From positions 1 to 36,164 of the forward strand of contig JAOTRV010000039.1 of assembly GCA_030247575.1 (NCBI GenBank): 36,164 bases of DNA, written 5' to 3'. The position numbers were made by a program, and so were the translations under genes. This document shows, in pieces, positions 6,264 to 15,878 of this stretch; the first letter of the stretch is position 1; each line of letters starts with the position of its first letter. Under the pieces are notes generated by a model, which made no database searches, had not been told where the DNA came from, and saw nothing but the letters and a program-made list of their open reading frames with translations. Source of the DNA: Sulfuritalea sp. (GTDB lineage: Bacteria; Pseudomonadota; Gammaproteobacteria; Burkholderiales; Rhodocyclaceae).

Positions 6264-6893
6264 ATGTCTCGTCAAAATCGTGTCGACCCCTGGGGGCAGC
6301 TAAACGCAGTCGCCGCCAAAGGCGCTTTGCTCGGAAATCGCGGCATTCTCCACAATGATCAAGAACAGATCATTACTCAATGGCGAAGCAAAGCGTGGCT
6401 CACGTGCCAAATTCAATTCATGGAAAGAAAGAGTACCGTCTTTGAACCAAACTCTTACTCTCAACTGTTCTTCGTCGATGAAGCAACAGCATTCGCGGCA
6501 GGGCACCGGCCATGCGCTGAGTGTCGCCGAGAAAGATTCAACGAGTTCAAGGCCGCATGGATCGAAGCAAATCGCGAATTGATCCAAGGTGAGAACCCGA
6601 CTATCGCGGACATCGACAAGGTCATACACGCTGAGCGAGTTACCGAAGAAAAACGCAAGCGCACCTTCGTTGCACAGCTGGGCAGCTTGCCGGCGGGAGC
6701 GATGATTGATGTAGATGGAACTCCTCTGCTTGTCTGGCGAGGAAAGCTGCTACCTTGGTCTTTCGATGGCTACGGTAAAAGCCAGGCATCCTTGCCGTCA
6801 TCGACGTCTGTTCAAGTGCTCACGCCTGCATCCGTGGTTCGGGTATTTGCGTCGGGTTTCACGCCGCAAGTCCATTTGTCCGCATTCAACTAG
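6264..6893 (+). CDS. Conserved hypothetical protein with an Ada-like Cys-x-x-Cys zinc motif
   Basis: This 209-aa protein begins MSRQNRVDPWG at an ATG with GGAG 7 nt upstream; longer in-frame starts lack a site. Its centre reads FFVDEATAFAAGHRPCAECRRERF. That is strikingly like the end of the Ada metal-binding domain (F.TAEEAEAAGFRPCKRCRP), in which four Cys bind zinc and one accepts methyl groups. Only one earlier Cys (WLTCQIQF) is visible, so a full four-Cys site is not certain and repair activity is not implied. The C-terminal half (LPAGAMIDVDGTPLLVWRGKLLPWSFDGY) is a small beta-rich region I cannot name. GC is noticeably lower than in the adjacent recC. It may be a separately acquired gene. 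Confidence 0.7.
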   Translation: MSRQNRVDPWGQLNAVAAKGALLGNRGILHNDQEQIITQWRSKAWLTCQIQFMERKSTVFEPNSYSQLFFVDEATAFAAGHRPCAECRRERFNEFKAAWIEANRELIQGENPTIADIDKVIHAERVTEEKRKRTFVAQLGSLPAGAMIDVDGTPLLVWRGKLLPWSFDGYGKSQASLPSSTSVQVLTPASVVRVFASGFTPQVHLSAFN

Positions 6894-6928
6894 GCCGCTG
6901 AGCATCGCAGGTTGTCGGAATGGCGCGA

Positions 6929-6948
6929 CAGGCGCATCTGGTGAGCCT
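6929..6948 (+). repeat. 20-bp direct repeat, copy 2
   Basis: This is an exact second copy of the repeat at 4672-4691, in the same orientation, 59 bp before the recC start codon. The surrounding 113-bp gap between the preceding gene and recC shows no clear promoter or strong ribosome-binding site. Confidence 0.7.
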
Positions 6949-7006
6949 CTTGGGTCTTATCATCCCTTCACAGCTCCTTGAGGTCTCCCCATAAGCCCGC
7001 CTGCCC

Positions 7007-10000
7007 ATGCTCAAACTCACCTTCGCCAACCACTACGAAACCCTGCGTGACGAACTGCTCTCGGCGATCGCGAGTGGCTCGGCGTCGCCCTTTGCTGCCG
7101 AGCAGATCATCATCCCCAGCGTCGCCCTGCGTCGCGACCTGACCCTGTCCATTGCGACTCGTCATGGCGTCTGTGCCAATGTCGAGTTCGCCTACCTCGC
7201 GCAATGGCTCTGGCGCCAGATCGGCAAGGTGGTGCCCGGCATCGACTCCGAATCGCCCTTCGCGGCGCCGGTATTGACCTGGCGGATTTTTCAGATCCTG
7301 TCCGATCCACGATTCGCCAGCGGATTTCCCCGACTGACCAGTTACCTGAAAGCAGTGGATGCGGTGGCGCGGCTCGACTTTGCCACCCGGGTCGCCTCCT
7401 TGTTCGAGCAATACATGACTTACCGCCCTGAATGGCTCGCCGACTGGGCTACAGGAAAGTCGGTTTCGATCAAGAATGAAACGGCCAACGTTGCCGAAGA
7501 CCAGGCGTGGCAAGCCGCGCTGTGGCGAACGATCACGTCGCAACTGGGCACCGAGCGAGAGCATCCCGCCTCGCGCTTTCTCAAGACGGTGGAAATGACC
7601 GCGGGCGCCACTGACCGCTTCGGCTTGCCCGAAGCCGCCCACGTCTTTTGTCTGCCGGCAATGCCGCCGCTCTACATCGACATTCTTCAGCAGCTGGGCC
7701 GCTGGATCGATCTGCGAGTATATGTACTCAACCCGTGTCGCGAGTTCTGGTTCGATATCGTCGACCGGCGGCGCCTGGGCTACATGAATGTGCGCGGCGA
7801 GGCCGATTACCACGAGACCGGCAATCCGCTGCTGGCAGACTGGGGCCAGCAAACCAAGGCGCACATCGAGCTGGTGCTGGAGCGATCTGGCGATGCGCCG
7901 GTCGATGACGGCGGCTTCGCGGAGCAGACGTCAGATACCCTGCTCGCCCGACTGCAAAACACGATCCTGAACCTCGTTGATATCGCCCCGGGCAGCCTCG
8001 TCACGGAACCCGGTGACCGCAGCATCGAGATCCATGTCTGCCACTCCCTCACCCGCGAACTTGAAGTGCTGCAGGACCAGATTCTTGCGCTGCTGGCCGA
8101 AAGCAATCCGCACAATCCGCTGACGCCGGCGGACATCCTGGTTGTGACCCCCGATCTTGAAGCCGCCGGCCCCCTGATCGAGGCGGTATTCGGCAACGCG
8201 CCACCCGGACGCTACATCCCATTCACGTTGACCGGACGGGCGCGCAGCACCATCAACGAACCTGCCCGGGCCTTCCTCCAGTTGCTGACAGTCGCGACAT
8301 CCCGCTTCACTGCGAGCGACGTGTTCGATCTACTGCAGCAACCGATCCTGGCCCGACGCTTCGGCATTGGGGCGGATGACCTCGACCTCGTCCGTGACTG
8401 GATCACGAGTTCCGGCATCCGCTGGGCCCTCGATGGAAGTCATCGCGAACAGTACGACGTGCCCGGCATCGATCGTTACAGTTTTGACGACGGGCTGCAA
8501 CGGCTGTTTCTGGGTTATGCCTTGCCCAAAGAAGCCTCGGCCGCCTGGCAGGATCGCGTCCCCGCCGGCGCGGTGGAGGGAGGGGACGCCTTGCTCCTCG
8601 GCCGCTTCGCGCATTGCGTCGACGAACTGGCACGCCTGCGACGCGACACGCGGCAGCCAAAGGCCGCAGAGGCGTGGAGAACATTGCTGTTCGACACGCT
8701 CGACGACTTCCTGGCGGCCGACAAGAACGACATCGACGATCTCGCCGAAGTACGGGATGCCATTCGCGAGCTCTACGGCAACATGGCACGTGGCGGCGTC
8801 ACGGAAAACCTGACGCTCGACGTGGTTCGCACCGCGCTCGAGTCACTGCTCGACGATCCCGCGCGTGGCGGCGTGCCCACCGGGAAGCTGACCTTCTCCT
8901 CGATCAGCAGTCTGCGCAGTCTGCCCTTCCGCGTCATCTGCGTCGTCGGGCTGAACGATGGCGCCTTCCCTTCGGCGATGCGCCCGGCCGAGTTCGACCT
9001 GATGGCACTTAGCCCCCGCCCCGGAGACCGCCAGCGCCGCACCGATGAGCGCAACCTGTTTCTTGATCTACTGCTGGCAGCTCGCGACAAGTTTTACCTG
9101 AGCTACACCGGTCGCAGCATCCGGGACAACGCGCCCCTGCCGGCCTCCATCCTGGTCGCCGAACTGATCGAACTGCTGGTGCCGGCCACCTGCACCGACC
9201 CGACCGCGGCAGAGCAGCGCGATGCAGCCCGGCGCCGCCTCGTCCTCGAACACCCGCTGCAGCCGTTTTCAGCACGCTACTTCGCTGCCGACACCGATCC
9301 GCGAGTACGCAGCTTCAATGCCGAACTGTGCGAAGCCCAGCGGCAAGGACTAAGTTCGGCGCGTGCGGCGGTAGTGGCGTTGCCCGTCGATACCGGCGAA
9401 AACGTCAGTGATAGCGATGACGATGGGGATGACGAAGCATCGAGCGAGCCGACAACCCGGTTCTTCAGCACCCTTCTTGCAGCACCGGGCGACGAATGGC
9501 GCGACGTATCGCTTGATCAGTTGCTGCGCTTTTTCAGGAACCCCTGTCGCTATCTGCTGCGCGAACGCCTCGGGATTGTCCTGTCCCGTGACGAGGACGA
9601 GCTGGCCGATGACGAGCCCTTCCTGGCGGATTTCTCCGCGCGCACGGCGCTGGCCGATCGGCTCCTGCCGCACTATCGCAGCGGCATGAGCGACGACGAC
9701 CTGCGCGTTCTTGCGCTGGCCGGCATCGAGTACCCGCCCGGCACCCTGGGCGCTTCGCTCATCGATCTCGAACTGGCGACGCTCAAGGGGTTCGCGATGG
9801 AGGTCACTACGGCGGAAGCGTTACCCTGTCTGTCGCCCTGCCACCGCACCGTGAGCTTCGAGCTGGACGGCGAATCATGGCGACTCACGGCGGCGTTTGC
9901 CGACCTGCGTCCCGGTGGCCTGGTCCGTCACCGCTACGATGACACGCGCGCCACCGATTACCTGACGGGCTGGCTCACTCACCTGTTCCTCTGTGCGCTC

Positions 10001-10363
10001 CGCCCCGATGAGGCCGCGCTTGAAACCCGCTGGATATCACGCAATGGCGAGTATCGCTTGAAGCCCTGCGAAGATGCCGAAGGAATTCTGCAAGAACTGC
10101 TGACACTGTATCGGCGCGGCCTGCGGGAGCCGATACATTTTTTCCCGAAATCGGCCTGGAAGTACATCATCGGCGGAGAGAGTCTTTACAAGGCGACTGC
10201 CGCCTGGCAATCCACCCGGGATCGTCCCTGGGGCGAGGAGGAAGACCCGGCCTACCGGCTTGCCCTGCGCGGCGTCGACGATCCGCTCGACGAGGATTTC
10301 GAGCAATGCGCCACCACGGTGTTCTCACCGATGATGAACTGCATCGAGGATGACAGGCTATGA
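7007..10363 (+). CDS. recC: RecC, exodeoxyribonuclease V gamma subunit
   Basis: This 1118-aa protein is nearly the same length as E. coli RecC (1122 aa). RecC is the Chi-recognition and strand-splitting subunit of RecBCD, built from inactivated helicase and nuclease folds. Diagnostic blocks include PSVALRRDLTLSIATRHGVC near the N-terminus, RYIPFTLTGRAR, and LTFSSISSLRSLPFRVICVV followed by GLNDGAFPS. Also present are DRQRRTDERNLFLDLLLAAR and LSYTGRSIRDNAPLPASILV. The Chi-reading channel may differ from E. coli, but that cannot be judged by eye. The ATG at 7007 has only a weak upstream site. Its stop overlaps the recB start by 4 bp (ATGA), showing translational coupling. No frameshift is seen. 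Confidence 0.95.
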   Translation: MLKLTFANHYETLRDELLSAIASGSASPFAAEQIIIPSVALRRDLTLSIATRHGVCANVEFAYLAQWLWRQIGKVVPGIDSESPFAAPVLTWRIFQILSDPRFASGFPRLTSYLKAVDAVARLDFATRVASLFEQYMTYRPEWLADWATGKSVSIKNETANVAEDQAWQAALWRTITSQLGTEREHPASRFLKTVEMTAGATDRFGLPEAAHVFCLPAMPPLYIDILQQLGRWIDLRVYVLNPCREFWFDIVDRRRLGYMNVRGEADYHETGNPLLADWGQQTKAHIELVLERSGDAPVDDGGFAEQTSDTLLARLQNTILNLVDIAPGSLVTEPGDRSIEIHVCHSLTRELEVLQDQILALLAESNPHNPLTPADILVVTPDLEAAGPLIEAVFGNAPPGRYIPFTLTGRARSTINEPARAFLQLLTVATSRFTASDVFDLLQQPILARRFGIGADDLDLVRDWITSSGIRWALDGSHREQYDVPGIDRYSFDDGLQRLFLGYALPKEASAAWQDRVPAGAVEGGDALLLGRFAHCVDELARLRRDTRQPKAAEAWRTLLFDTLDDFLAADKNDIDDLAEVRDAIRELYGNMARGGVTENLTLDVVRTALESLLDDPARGGVPTGKLTFSSISSLRSLPFRVICVVGLNDGAFPSAMRPAEFDLMALSPRPGDRQRRTDERNLFLDLLLAARDKFYLSYTGRSIRDNAPLPASILVAELIELLVPATCTDPTAAEQRDAARRRLVLEHPLQPFSARYFAADTDPRVRSFNAELCEAQRQGLSSARAAVVALPVDTGENVSDSDDDGDDEASSEPTTRFFSTLLAAPGDEWRDVSLDQLLRFFRNPCRYLLRERLGIVLSRDEDELADDEPFLADFSARTALADRLLPHYRSGMSDDDLRVLALAGIEYPPGTLGASLIDLELATLKGFAMEVTTAEALPCLSPCHRTVSFELDGESWRLTAAFADLRPGGLVRHRYDDTRATDYLTGWLTHLFLCALRPDEAALETRWISRNGEYRLKPCEDAEGILQELLTLYRRGLREPIHFFPKSAWKYIIGGESLYKATAAWQSTRDRPWGEEEDPAYRLALRGVDDPLDEDFEQCATTVFSPMMNCIEDDRL

Positions 10364-13300
10364 GCGGCATCCCTGACCTCGACGTCTTCCAGTGCGACCT
10401 CGACGGCATCAACCTGATCGAGGCGTCGGCCGGTACCGGCAAGACCTGGAATATCTGCGGTCTGTATCTGCGCCTGCTGCTCGAACGCGGCCTCGACGTG
10501 CAGCAGATCCTGGTGGTGACCTTCACCAATGCGGCGACGGCCGAACTGCGCGAGCGGATTCGCACCCGGATCGTCGAGACGCGCAATTACCTGGTGAGCG
10601 GAATTGCTCCCGGCGGCGATCCGTTCGTGCCGACACTGGTGACCGGGCTTGTGGCGCGGCAGGCCATCGCCGAAGACGACATGATCCGGCGCCTGGATCT
10701 TGCGCTGCGAACCTTCGACGAAGCGTCCATCTTTACGATTCATGGCTTCTGCCAGCGCGCGCTGGGCGACAATCCCTTCGCCGCCGGTCTGCCCATGGCG
10801 ATGGAGCTCATTCAGGACGACAGCGATCTGCTGATGGAGTCGGTGCATGATTTCTGGCGCCGCCACATCGCGGGCGACGCCCTGCCGGCGGAACTGATCT
10901 CCTTCATCATCGGGCAGGGAGACACGCCCGAATCGTTCGCGCGTCTGCTCAAGCGGCACCTCGCCAAACCCCTGGCCATTTCCCTGTGGCCGGACGATCT
11001 GGACGCGGAGCCCGCCATTGACTCCGACGCGCTGAACTCCGCCTACGCCGACGTCCGCGGCATCTGGACCGATCACCGTGTCGCCATCGCCGACTTTTTG
11101 ATCAGCTCGCTGGGTTCGCTCAACGGTACGACCTACAAGGAGACGTCGGTACGCGAGGGCGCAACACAGTGGGACGAACTGTTCCGAACCGCCGACCCGC
11201 TCGCACCGCTCGGCAAGCACCTTCGCCTCTATCGCGACTCCACTCTCAACGAGCGCAAGAAGAAGGCGGCAACGCCACCGAGCCACCCGTTCTTTACGGC
11301 AGCAGAATCCTTCCTTGCCCTGCGCGAGACCATCGACGGCGCACTCATCCTGCGTCGCTTGCGCCTGATCCGGTCGCTGCTCGACGAGGCCGGCGTCCGG
11401 CTACGCGCGTCCAAGCAGGCCCGTCGCGTCGTTTCCTTCGACGACATGCTGTTCAACGTTCATGATCGCCTTACCAACGGCAGCTACCCATGGCTTGCTG
11501 CGTCACTCAAGGCGCGTTTCCCGGCGGCGCTGATCGACGAGTTTCAGGATACCGACCCGCTGCAGTTCGAGATCTTCCACAAGATCTATGGCGCCAAGGA
11601 CACCCCCCTGTTTCTTGTCGGCGACCCGAAGCAGGCCATCTACAGTTTCCGCCATGCCGATCTGCACACCTATCTGCGTGCCCGGCAGCATTCAACACAA
11701 GAGTCCTCTCTGGTCGCCAACCAGCGCTCAAGCCGCGAACTTCTCGCCGCCTTGAACGGGCTGTTTGCGGCCAATCCCCGCGTCTTCATGCTGCCTGGAC
11801 TCGACTACCATCCGGTCGAGTTCGGCATGAAGCCGCGCAGCGAGTTCGTCGATGACTCAGAAGCCCGCGCAGCGCTCCAAGTCTGGACACTGCCCGAGAA
11901 CGACGAAGGTCCGCTGCCGAAAAAGAGCACCCGTTACGCGGTCACGCAAGCTGTCGCCGCCGAGATCGCCCGACTCCTGCGTGAGGCCGGGGACAATCGG
12001 ATCAAGGTGGCCGGCAGTCCCTTGCGCGCCGGCGACATCGCAGTGCTGGTGCGCAGCCACGCCCAGGGCGGCGAGACGAAGCGCGCCCTCGAAGCACTGG
12101 GCGTCGGCAGCGTCGAGATCTCGCAGGCCAGCGTATTCCAAAGCACCGATGCCGAGGAGGTCGAGCGGGTGCTCACCAGCGTTCTGGAACCCACTCGCGA
12201 TCGCCTGCTGCGCGCTGCGCTGGCAACCGAACTGATCGGCTATGACGCCGCCGCCGTCGAAGCCATCGCCGGCGATGAAGCCGCTCTCATGGAGCGCATG
12301 CTCCAGTTCAGCGACTATCGCGAAAAGTGGCTGCGCCGCGGCTTCGGACCCATGTACCGCAAGCTGCTTGCCACCGAAAACGTCGCCGGACGGATGCTGG
12401 TTCGTGCCGATGGCGAGCGACGCCTGACCAATCTCCTGCATCTGGGCGAGTGCCTGCATCAGGCGTCAGAGTCGCACGCATCGCCGGAGGCGCTACTGCG
12501 CTACCTTCGCACACAGCGCAGCGAGGGCAGCGCGGATGAGGCCGCCCAGCTGCGCCTGGAATCCGACCAGAACCTGGTCAAGATCATCACCATCCACAAG
12601 GCGAAGGGACTCGAATACCCGATCGTGTTCTGTCCCTATCTGTGGGATGGCCGGACGAGCTTTGGCGGCGCAGGCATCGATGGATCGGAATATCACGACG
12701 ATGAGGGGATTCCGGTCATCGATTACCGCGGCGACGCGATCGACGAGGACGAAACGAAAGAGATCAAGGCAAAAATCAAGCTCGAAAACACCGCCGAGTT
12801 TCTGCGCCTCATCTACGTTGCCCTGACCCGTGCCGTGCATCGCTGTTATCTGGTGGCAGGTTGCTACGCGACCTCGTCCTTCGGCAGGCCCTCGGTCACC
12901 GAGAGCACACGCAGCATGCTGAACTGGCTGGTTGCCGGCAATGGGCACACGCCCGAGGGATGGTTTGCGGCCAAAACCACGCCGGCCGACATAGCTGCCG
13001 CGTGGGGGGCGCTCGCCGCCACCGAACCAGCCTCGATCGATGTGTCGGGTCTGCCGCCAGATGCCGGCCTCCCGCTGAATCCGACCCGGCCCGACCCCAC
13101 CTCGCTCTCCGCCCTGGCTGCTCCTGCCATCATTCCAGGCGGCTGGCGCCTGAGCAGTTACAGCGGACTGAGCTACGGCGCAATCAGCGAGCACGCCGCC
13201 AGCGACCACGACGCGCGTATCGGCACGGCGACGACTGCGGGCGCCGCACCCCCCGACATTGCCCCGGAGGATATCCTGCGCTTCCCGCGTGGCGGCCCCG

Positions 13301-14028
13301 CCGGCGAGTGTGTGCACGTTGTGTTCGAGGAAGCCGACTTCACCGACAGCAGCACCTGGGAGCGGGCCATCACGCTGGCACTGGACAACCATCCGCAAAC
13401 ATTGCCCGGGGTTCCCCGGAAAGAGGGCCGCGAGCGTCTGCGTGCCATGCTGTGGCAGATGCTGGTCGATGTAACGGGGGCCGAAATCAGTGAAGGCTTG
13501 CGCCTCGACAGCGTAACCCGCCAGCGCCGGCTGAACGAACTCGAATTCAATTTTCCGGTGCCGCATCTTTCCGCGACGGGTTTGAATGAGCTGCTGTCGC
13601 AACTCGGCTACGGCGGACCGCGCCTCACCTTCAGCCGCCTCGAAGGTTATCTGAAGGGCTTCATCGATCTGATCTTCGAACATCAGGGCCGCTTCTACAT
13701 CCTGGACTGGAAGTCGAATCACCTTGGCTTCGCAACAGCGGACTACGACGGCGGCCCGGTTGCGACCGCGATGGCCGAGCACGGCTATCACCTGCAATAC
13801 CTTCTGTATGCGGTTGCGCTCGACCGCTATCTGCAACGGCGCATCCCGGGCTACCGCTACGAAACACACTTCGGCGGCGTGCTCTACCTCTTCGTCCGTG
13901 GCGTCCGACCCGCATGGCGCAACAGCGACGGTACCGCCGCCGGTGTTTATGCCCACGTCCCGCCGCATGAGGCGATCCTGCAACTGAACGAGATCTTTGG
14001 TCACTTGTCTGCGGAGGTTGTGCCATGA
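10360..14028 (+). CDS. recB: RecB, exodeoxyribonuclease V beta subunit (helicase and nuclease)
   Basis: RecB is the 3'-5' SF1A helicase and the only nuclease of RecBCD. This 1222-aa protein has Walker A EASAGTGKTW (Lys28), VTFTNAATAELRERIR and IFTIHGFCQRAL. Motif II is LIDEFQDTDP near residue 393, motif III is LVGDPKQAIYSF, motif V is ITIHKAKGLEYP near 744, and motif VI is RLIYVALTRAVHR. The C-terminal nuclease domain is intact: ECVHVVFEEADF supplies the early His, then GFIDLIF and YILDWKSN near 1100-1118 supply the Asp, Asp and Lys of the E. coli active site. The gene is coupled to recC and recD by 4-bp ATGA overlaps. It appears fully functional. Confidence 0.96.
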   Translation: MSGIPDLDVFQCDLDGINLIEASAGTGKTWNICGLYLRLLLERGLDVQQILVVTFTNAATAELRERIRTRIVETRNYLVSGIAPGGDPFVPTLVTGLVARQAIAEDDMIRRLDLALRTFDEASIFTIHGFCQRALGDNPFAAGLPMAMELIQDDSDLLMESVHDFWRRHIAGDALPAELISFIIGQGDTPESFARLLKRHLAKPLAISLWPDDLDAEPAIDSDALNSAYADVRGIWTDHRVAIADFLISSLGSLNGTTYKETSVREGATQWDELFRTADPLAPLGKHLRLYRDSTLNERKKKAATPPSHPFFTAAESFLALRETIDGALILRRLRLIRSLLDEAGVRLRASKQARRVVSFDDMLFNVHDRLTNGSYPWLAASLKARFPAALIDEFQDTDPLQFEIFHKIYGAKDTPLFLVGDPKQAIYSFRHADLHTYLRARQHSTQESSLVANQRSSRELLAALNGLFAANPRVFMLPGLDYHPVEFGMKPRSEFVDDSEARAALQVWTLPENDEGPLPKKSTRYAVTQAVAAEIARLLREAGDNRIKVAGSPLRAGDIAVLVRSHAQGGETKRALEALGVGSVEISQASVFQSTDAEEVERVLTSVLEPTRDRLLRAALATELIGYDAAAVEAIAGDEAALMERMLQFSDYREKWLRRGFGPMYRKLLATENVAGRMLVRADGERRLTNLLHLGECLHQASESHASPEALLRYLRTQRSEGSADEAAQLRLESDQNLVKIITIHKAKGLEYPIVFCPYLWDGRTSFGGAGIDGSEYHDDEGIPVIDYRGDAIDEDETKEIKAKIKLENTAEFLRLIYVALTRAVHRCYLVAGCYATSSFGRPSVTESTRSMLNWLVAGNGHTPEGWFAAKTTPADIAAAWGALAATEPASIDVSGLPPDAGLPLNPTRPDPTSLSALAAPAIIPGGWRLSSYSGLSYGAISEHAASDHDARIGTATTAGAAPPDIAPEDILRFPRGGPAGECVHVVFEEADFTDSSTWERAITLALDNHPQTLPGVPRKEGRERLRAMLWQMLVDVTGAEISEGLRLDSVTRQRRLNELEFNFPVPHLSATGLNELLSQLGYGGPRLTFSRLEGYLKGFIDLIFEHQGRFYILDWKSNHLGFATADYDGGPVATAMAEHGYHLQYLLYAVALDRYLQRRIPGYRYETHFGGVLYLFVRGVRPAWRNSDGTAAGVYAHVPPHEAILQLNEIFGHLSAEVVP

Positions 14029-15875
14029 CCATTGATACCACTGCGCTCTCGGGTCGCGTCCTAGCAGATGGCTTTGCCGACCGGATACGACGCTGGTCTC
14101 GCGATACCGGCGCACCGGAAAGTGTCGCGCGGGTCGCACAGCGCGCTGCCTTCGTGGTCAGCATGGCAACCCTCGACGGCAATGTCTGTACCGATCTGTC
14201 CGATATCGCCGCAGCCCTGAACGACGGGTCGGACACGGAGACGGTGCGGCAGCGGCTGCTGGAGTCCGGCGTCACGGGCCAATCCGAATCGCGCGGTGCC
14301 ATGCCCTTGATCCTCGACCAGGATGGCCGGCTCTACCTTCACAGGTATTTTGACTACGAGTGCCGGCTCGCCCGCAGCCTCGCGGGGCGACATGCCACGC
14401 AGGTCGCCCCCGAGATTCCTGCATCACTGAGTGCCCGGCTGACGTCGCTGTTTGCCACCAATCGCGCAAGCCTCGGCGACGCCGCTGACTGGCAGCAGAT
14501 CGCCGTCGCCATGGCGCTTCTGGGCAAGGTGGCCATCATCAGCGGCGGCCCGGGAACCGGCAAAACGACCACGGTGGTCAGCCTTTTGGCCTGCCTGCTC
14601 GAACAAGACCCGGATTGCCGCATCGCAATGGCAGCCCCCACCGGCAAGGCCGCCGCCCGCATGACCGAGGCCGTGCGCCTGCGAGCGAGCCACCTGCCGG
14701 CGGACATTCAAGCCCGGCTGCCCACCGAGTCCTACACAATCCACCGGCTTCTCGGCGTGATGCCGTCCGGCGACGGCTTCCGTCATCATGCCGGCAACCG
14801 GCTGGCGATCGATGCACTGGTCGTCGATGAAGCATCGATGCTTGACCTTGCGCTGGCAACCCGCTTGATCGAAGCGGTACCTGACGACGCACGGATCATC
14901 CTGTTGGGAGACAAGGACCAACTCGCCGCTGTCGAGTCCGGCGCGGTGTTCGCCGAACTCAGCGCCGATCCCTCGCTCTCCGCAGCGCGGATCGACCAGA
15001 TCGCGTCCCTGTGCGCCATGCCCGGTGCTGCCGTTCATGCGCCCAAGCCAGTGGCACAGAGCGGGCTGCAAGACCAGGTCGTCTGGCTCACACGCAACTT
15101 CCGGTTTGCCAGCGACTCGGGCATCGGGCAACTGGCTGCGGACATCAATTCCGGCGACAGCGCCGGTGCCATCGCCCGGCTGAGGTCAGATACGAGCGGC
15201 ACCCTGCAGTGGCTTGACGATGGTGGGTCCGTACCGCGCGACGAATCGGTGCAGGCGATACTCGCTGGCTACGCGGGCTATCTCGATGCGCTGCGCGCCG
15301 ACGGGATGAGTATTGGGGCAGCAACCAACACCTTCGCACGCTTCCGCACACTGTGCGCTGTGCGCGACGGCGCGCGCGGCGTCGATGCGATCAATCGCCT
15401 GGTCAGCGAGCATTTCCGCTCCGCCCTCAAACACCCCCTCGATCCCGGTAAGAACTCCGAGTGGTATCCCGGCCGGCCCGTGATGGTCCTGCGTAATGAC
15501 TATGTGCTGAAGCTCTTCAACGGCGACATCGGCATCGTCATGCCGGATGACTCTGGCGCCTTGATGGTATTTTTCCCGGAGGGCGATGAAGGATTCCGCG
15601 CCGTGGCGCCGGTTCGCTTGCCCGCGCACGAAACCGCTTTTGCGATGACGGTGCACAAGTCGCAGGGGTCCGAGTTCGACCAGGTGCTTGTCCTCCTCCC
15701 CGAAGACCACAATCCTGTGCTGACTCGCGAACTGGTCTATACCGCCGTGACCCGCGCGCGCTTGCGTGTGACGCTGGTCAGCGGGGCTGCCGTGCTGGAA
15801 AAGACCATTGAGACACCGACACGGCGACGTTCCGGGCTGCCTGCGCGGTTCAGAGAGCTACCCAGTCGACATTAG
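14025..15875 (+). CDS. recD: RecD, exodeoxyribonuclease V alpha subunit (5'-3' helicase)
   Basis: This 616-aa protein matches E. coli RecD (608 aa), the fast 5'-3' motor of RecBCD. Walker A ISGGPGTGKTTTVV lies near residues 172-184, followed by AAPTGKAAARMTEAV. Walker B is LVVDEASMLDLAL near 264, motif III is IILLGDKDQLAAVESGAVFA, and the C-terminal UvrD-like motifs are FAMTVHKSQGSEFDQV near 540 and LVYTAVTRARLRVTL. The start overlaps the recB stop by 4 bp. The stop is only 3 bp from the stop of the convergent ankyrin gene on the other strand, and I see no terminator hairpin between them. The recCBD order fits the usual proteobacterial arrangement with the thrice-coupled genes adjacent. Confidence 0.95.
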   Translation: MTIDTTALSGRVLADGFADRIRRWSRDTGAPESVARVAQRAAFVVSMATLDGNVCTDLSDIAAALNDGSDTETVRQRLLESGVTGQSESRGAMPLILDQDGRLYLHRYFDYECRLARSLAGRHATQVAPEIPASLSARLTSLFATNRASLGDAADWQQIAVAMALLGKVAIISGGPGTGKTTTVVSLLACLLEQDPDCRIAMAAPTGKAAARMTEAVRLRASHLPADIQARLPTESYTIHRLLGVMPSGDGFRHHAGNRLAIDALVVDEASMLDLALATRLIEAVPDDARIILLGDKDQLAAVESGAVFAELSADPSLSAARIDQIASLCAMPGAAVHAPKPVAQSGLQDQVVWLTRNFRFASDSGIGQLAADINSGDSAGAIARLRSDTSGTLQWLDDGGSVPRDESVQAILAGYAGYLDALRADGMSIGAATNTFARFRTLCAVRDGARGVDAINRLVSEHFRSALKHPLDPGKNSEWYPGRPVMVLRNDYVLKLFNGDIGIVMPDDSGALMVFFPEGDEGFRAVAPVRLPAHETAFAMTVHKSQGSEFDQVLVLLPEDHNPVLTRELVYTAVTRARLRVTLVSGAAVLEKTIETPTRRRSGLPARFRELPSRH

Positions 15876-15878
15876 TGG

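Noticed and set aside
6968-7864. A 298-codon minus-strand open frame opposite the start of recC
   Set aside because: Antisense shadow of the conserved N-terminal part of recC.
10252-11286. A 344-codon minus-strand open frame opposite recC/recB
   Set aside because: Antisense shadow; it covers the RecB Walker A region and has no recognisable protein features.
12493-14139. A 548-codon minus-strand open frame opposite recB and recD
   Set aside because: It is an antisense shadow of high-GC coding sequence; recB and recD motifs in this stretch are unmistakable on the plus strand.
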